Below, piece after piece: positions 21,990-22,688 of a DNA stretch of 22,688 bases. The stretch is from JBEKYD01 sp052325345 (GTDB lineage Bacteria > Acidobacteriota > Terriglobia > Bryobacterales > Bryobacteraceae): positions 1-22,688 of the forward strand of contig JBKQVG010000113.1 of NCBI GenBank assembly GCA_052325345.1. Reading direction: 5' to 3'. The notes under the pieces are model-generated. The model was not told the origin of the DNA and made no database searches. It worked only from the letters and a program-made list of their open reading frames with translations. The position numbers and the translations under genes were made by a program. Numbering within the stretch: the stretch's first letter is position 1; the number at the start of each line of letters is the position of its first letter.

Positions 21990-22686
21990 TTCGCATCGGC
22001 GGGACCATCTGCTGCAGACGCCGGATACTTTCGTGCGCGCGCCGCTGCCGGGCATGCGGAAAGCCACCGCGATCGTACACGTGGCGCCGGCCGCGGGCGC
22101 GCGGTTTACCCAGTATACGGCGGAGTTCGAGGCCGGCGGAACGCTGGGGCGGACGGCGGCGGAGCGCTTTTTTTACGTGCTGGAGGGATCGATCCGGGTT
22201 GGCGGAAATACTCTCGGGCCGGGCGGTTACGCCTATCTGCCTCCGGGCGCGGTCGAGCGGATCGAATCGGTGGAGGCGGCGCGCGCGGCGGCGATCGAGA
22301 AAGCCTACCGGCCGCTCGAAGGCATGGCCGCGCCGGGGATGTTGATTGGCGCGGAAGCGGACGCGGCGCCGCAACCTCTGCTGGGCGACCCGGATCTGTT
22401 GGTGCGCCCGCTGATTCCGGCGGACACGGCTTTCGATTTCGCGGTGAACACCATGACGTACGCGCCGGGCGCGGCGCTGGCGATGGTGGAAATTCACGTG
22501 ATGGAGCACGGTCTGCTGATGCTCGAAGGCGGCGGCATCTATCGGCTGGGCGGCGAATGGTATCCGGTGACCGCGGGCGACTTCATCTGGATGGGGCCGT
22601 ACTGCCCGCAGTGGTTCGGCGCCATCGGCAAGACACCGGCGAAATATTTGATCTACAAAGACTGGAACCGCCATCCGCTGGAGTAA
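21964..22686 (+). CDS. allE: (S)-ureidoglycine aminohydrolase (bicupin)
   Basis: A 240-residue protein with two cupin domains (about 40-115 and 160-235). The N-terminus RLGHTRSSHRRDHLLQTPDTFVRAPLPGM is the family signature. In the second cupin the Mn2+ ligands of the plant enzyme are present: E176, H178 and H182 in MVEIHVMEHGLLMLEGGG, and Q216 in GPYCPQWFGA. It removes ammonia from (S)-ureidoglycine, the unstable product of allantoate amidohydrolase, giving ureidoglycolate. The first cupin lacks such a set and is probably structural. It overlaps allantoinase by 26 bases and has only a weak ribosome site (GGTGA), so translation likely depends on the gene before it. The stop codon TAA ends 2 bases before the window edge. 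Confidence 0.94.
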   Translation: MQRLGHTRSSHRRDHLLQTPDTFVRAPLPGMRKATAIVHVAPAAGARFTQYTAEFEAGGTLGRTAAERFFYVLEGSIRVGGNTLGPGGYAYLPPGAVERIESVEAARAAAIEKAYRPLEGMAAPGMLIGAEADAAPQPLLGDPDLLVRPLIPADTAFDFAVNTMTYAPGAALAMVEIHVMEHGLLMLEGGGIYRLGGEWYPVTAGDFIWMGPYCPQWFGAIGKTPAKYLIYKDWNRHPLE

Positions 22687-22688
22687 AC

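Noticed and set aside
19472..22067. Long minus-strand frames opposite the purine-catabolism genes
   Set aside because: They mirror the allantoate hydrolase, allantoinase and bicupin genes, whose active-site motifs are intact on the plus strand.

Overview
This is a GC-rich bacterial window that looks acidobacterial, probably Bryobacterales ('Candidatus Solibacter'-like). The main evidence is a PadR regulator translationally coupled to a large FtsX/MacB-type permease with no ATPase gene beside it. That is the 'acidobacterial duplicated orphan permease' (ADOP) arrangement typical of the phylum. Several toxin-antitoxin remnants, short interspersed hairpin repeats and leaderless-looking promoters fit the same picture. 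No rRNA, tRNA, CRISPR array, phage gene or insertion sequence was recognised.

Layout. (1) 1-1.3 kb: two truncated gene remnants on opposite strands meet near position 195. A RelE/ParE toxin-antitoxin pair with a readable sigma70-type promoter follows. (2) 1.3-4.25 kb, minus strand: padR then the ADOP permease. (3) 4.39-4.59 kb: first copy of a two-part repeat (element A, a double hairpin; element B, a long imperfect hairpin). (4) 4.6-8.4 kb, plus strand: M20 metallopeptidase, EamA-type transporter and DegP/HtrA protease, ending in an apparent terminator. (5) 8.4-10.2 kb, minus strand: a DUF433 antitoxin gene overlaps an amidase ORF whose first 12 residues look like the start of a DUF5615 toxin, so a toxin seems to have been deleted and its start codon joined to the amidase. 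(6) 10.2-14.5 kb, plus strand: DUF255/thioredoxin-domain protein, thiol peroxidase Tpx and a divergent MurJ-like flippase, the last preceded by three tandem hairpins. (7) 14.56-15.2 kb: AbrB-type antitoxin and PIN-domain toxin with a palindromic operator over the promoter. (8) 15.2-18.6 kb, minus strand: PHP-domain protein, GT4 glycosyltransferase and TPR protein, tightly packed. (9) 18.8-19.06 kb: second copy of repeat A plus B, same order and orientation. (10) 19.1-22.7 kb, plus strand: four overlapping purine-ureide catabolism genes.

How the genes work together. The right-hand operon forms most of a ureide pathway. Hydroxyisourate hydrolase opens 5-hydroxyisourate, allantoinase opens allantoin, an M20 amidohydrolase (HyuC/AllC family) acts on allantoate, and a bicupin ureidoglycine aminohydrolase releases ammonia to give ureidoglycolate. 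Urate oxidase, OHCU decarboxylase and ureidoglycolate processing are not in the window. DUF255 plus Tpx is a likely redox/peroxide unit, and HtrA a periplasmic protein-quality unit.

The observations most worth following are the toxin-start/amidase fusion with its orphan antitoxin, the duplicated A+B repeat modules that bracket 14 kb of apparently different strand composition, and the repeated extended -10 motif placed 6-7 bases before start codons (probable leaderless transcripts).
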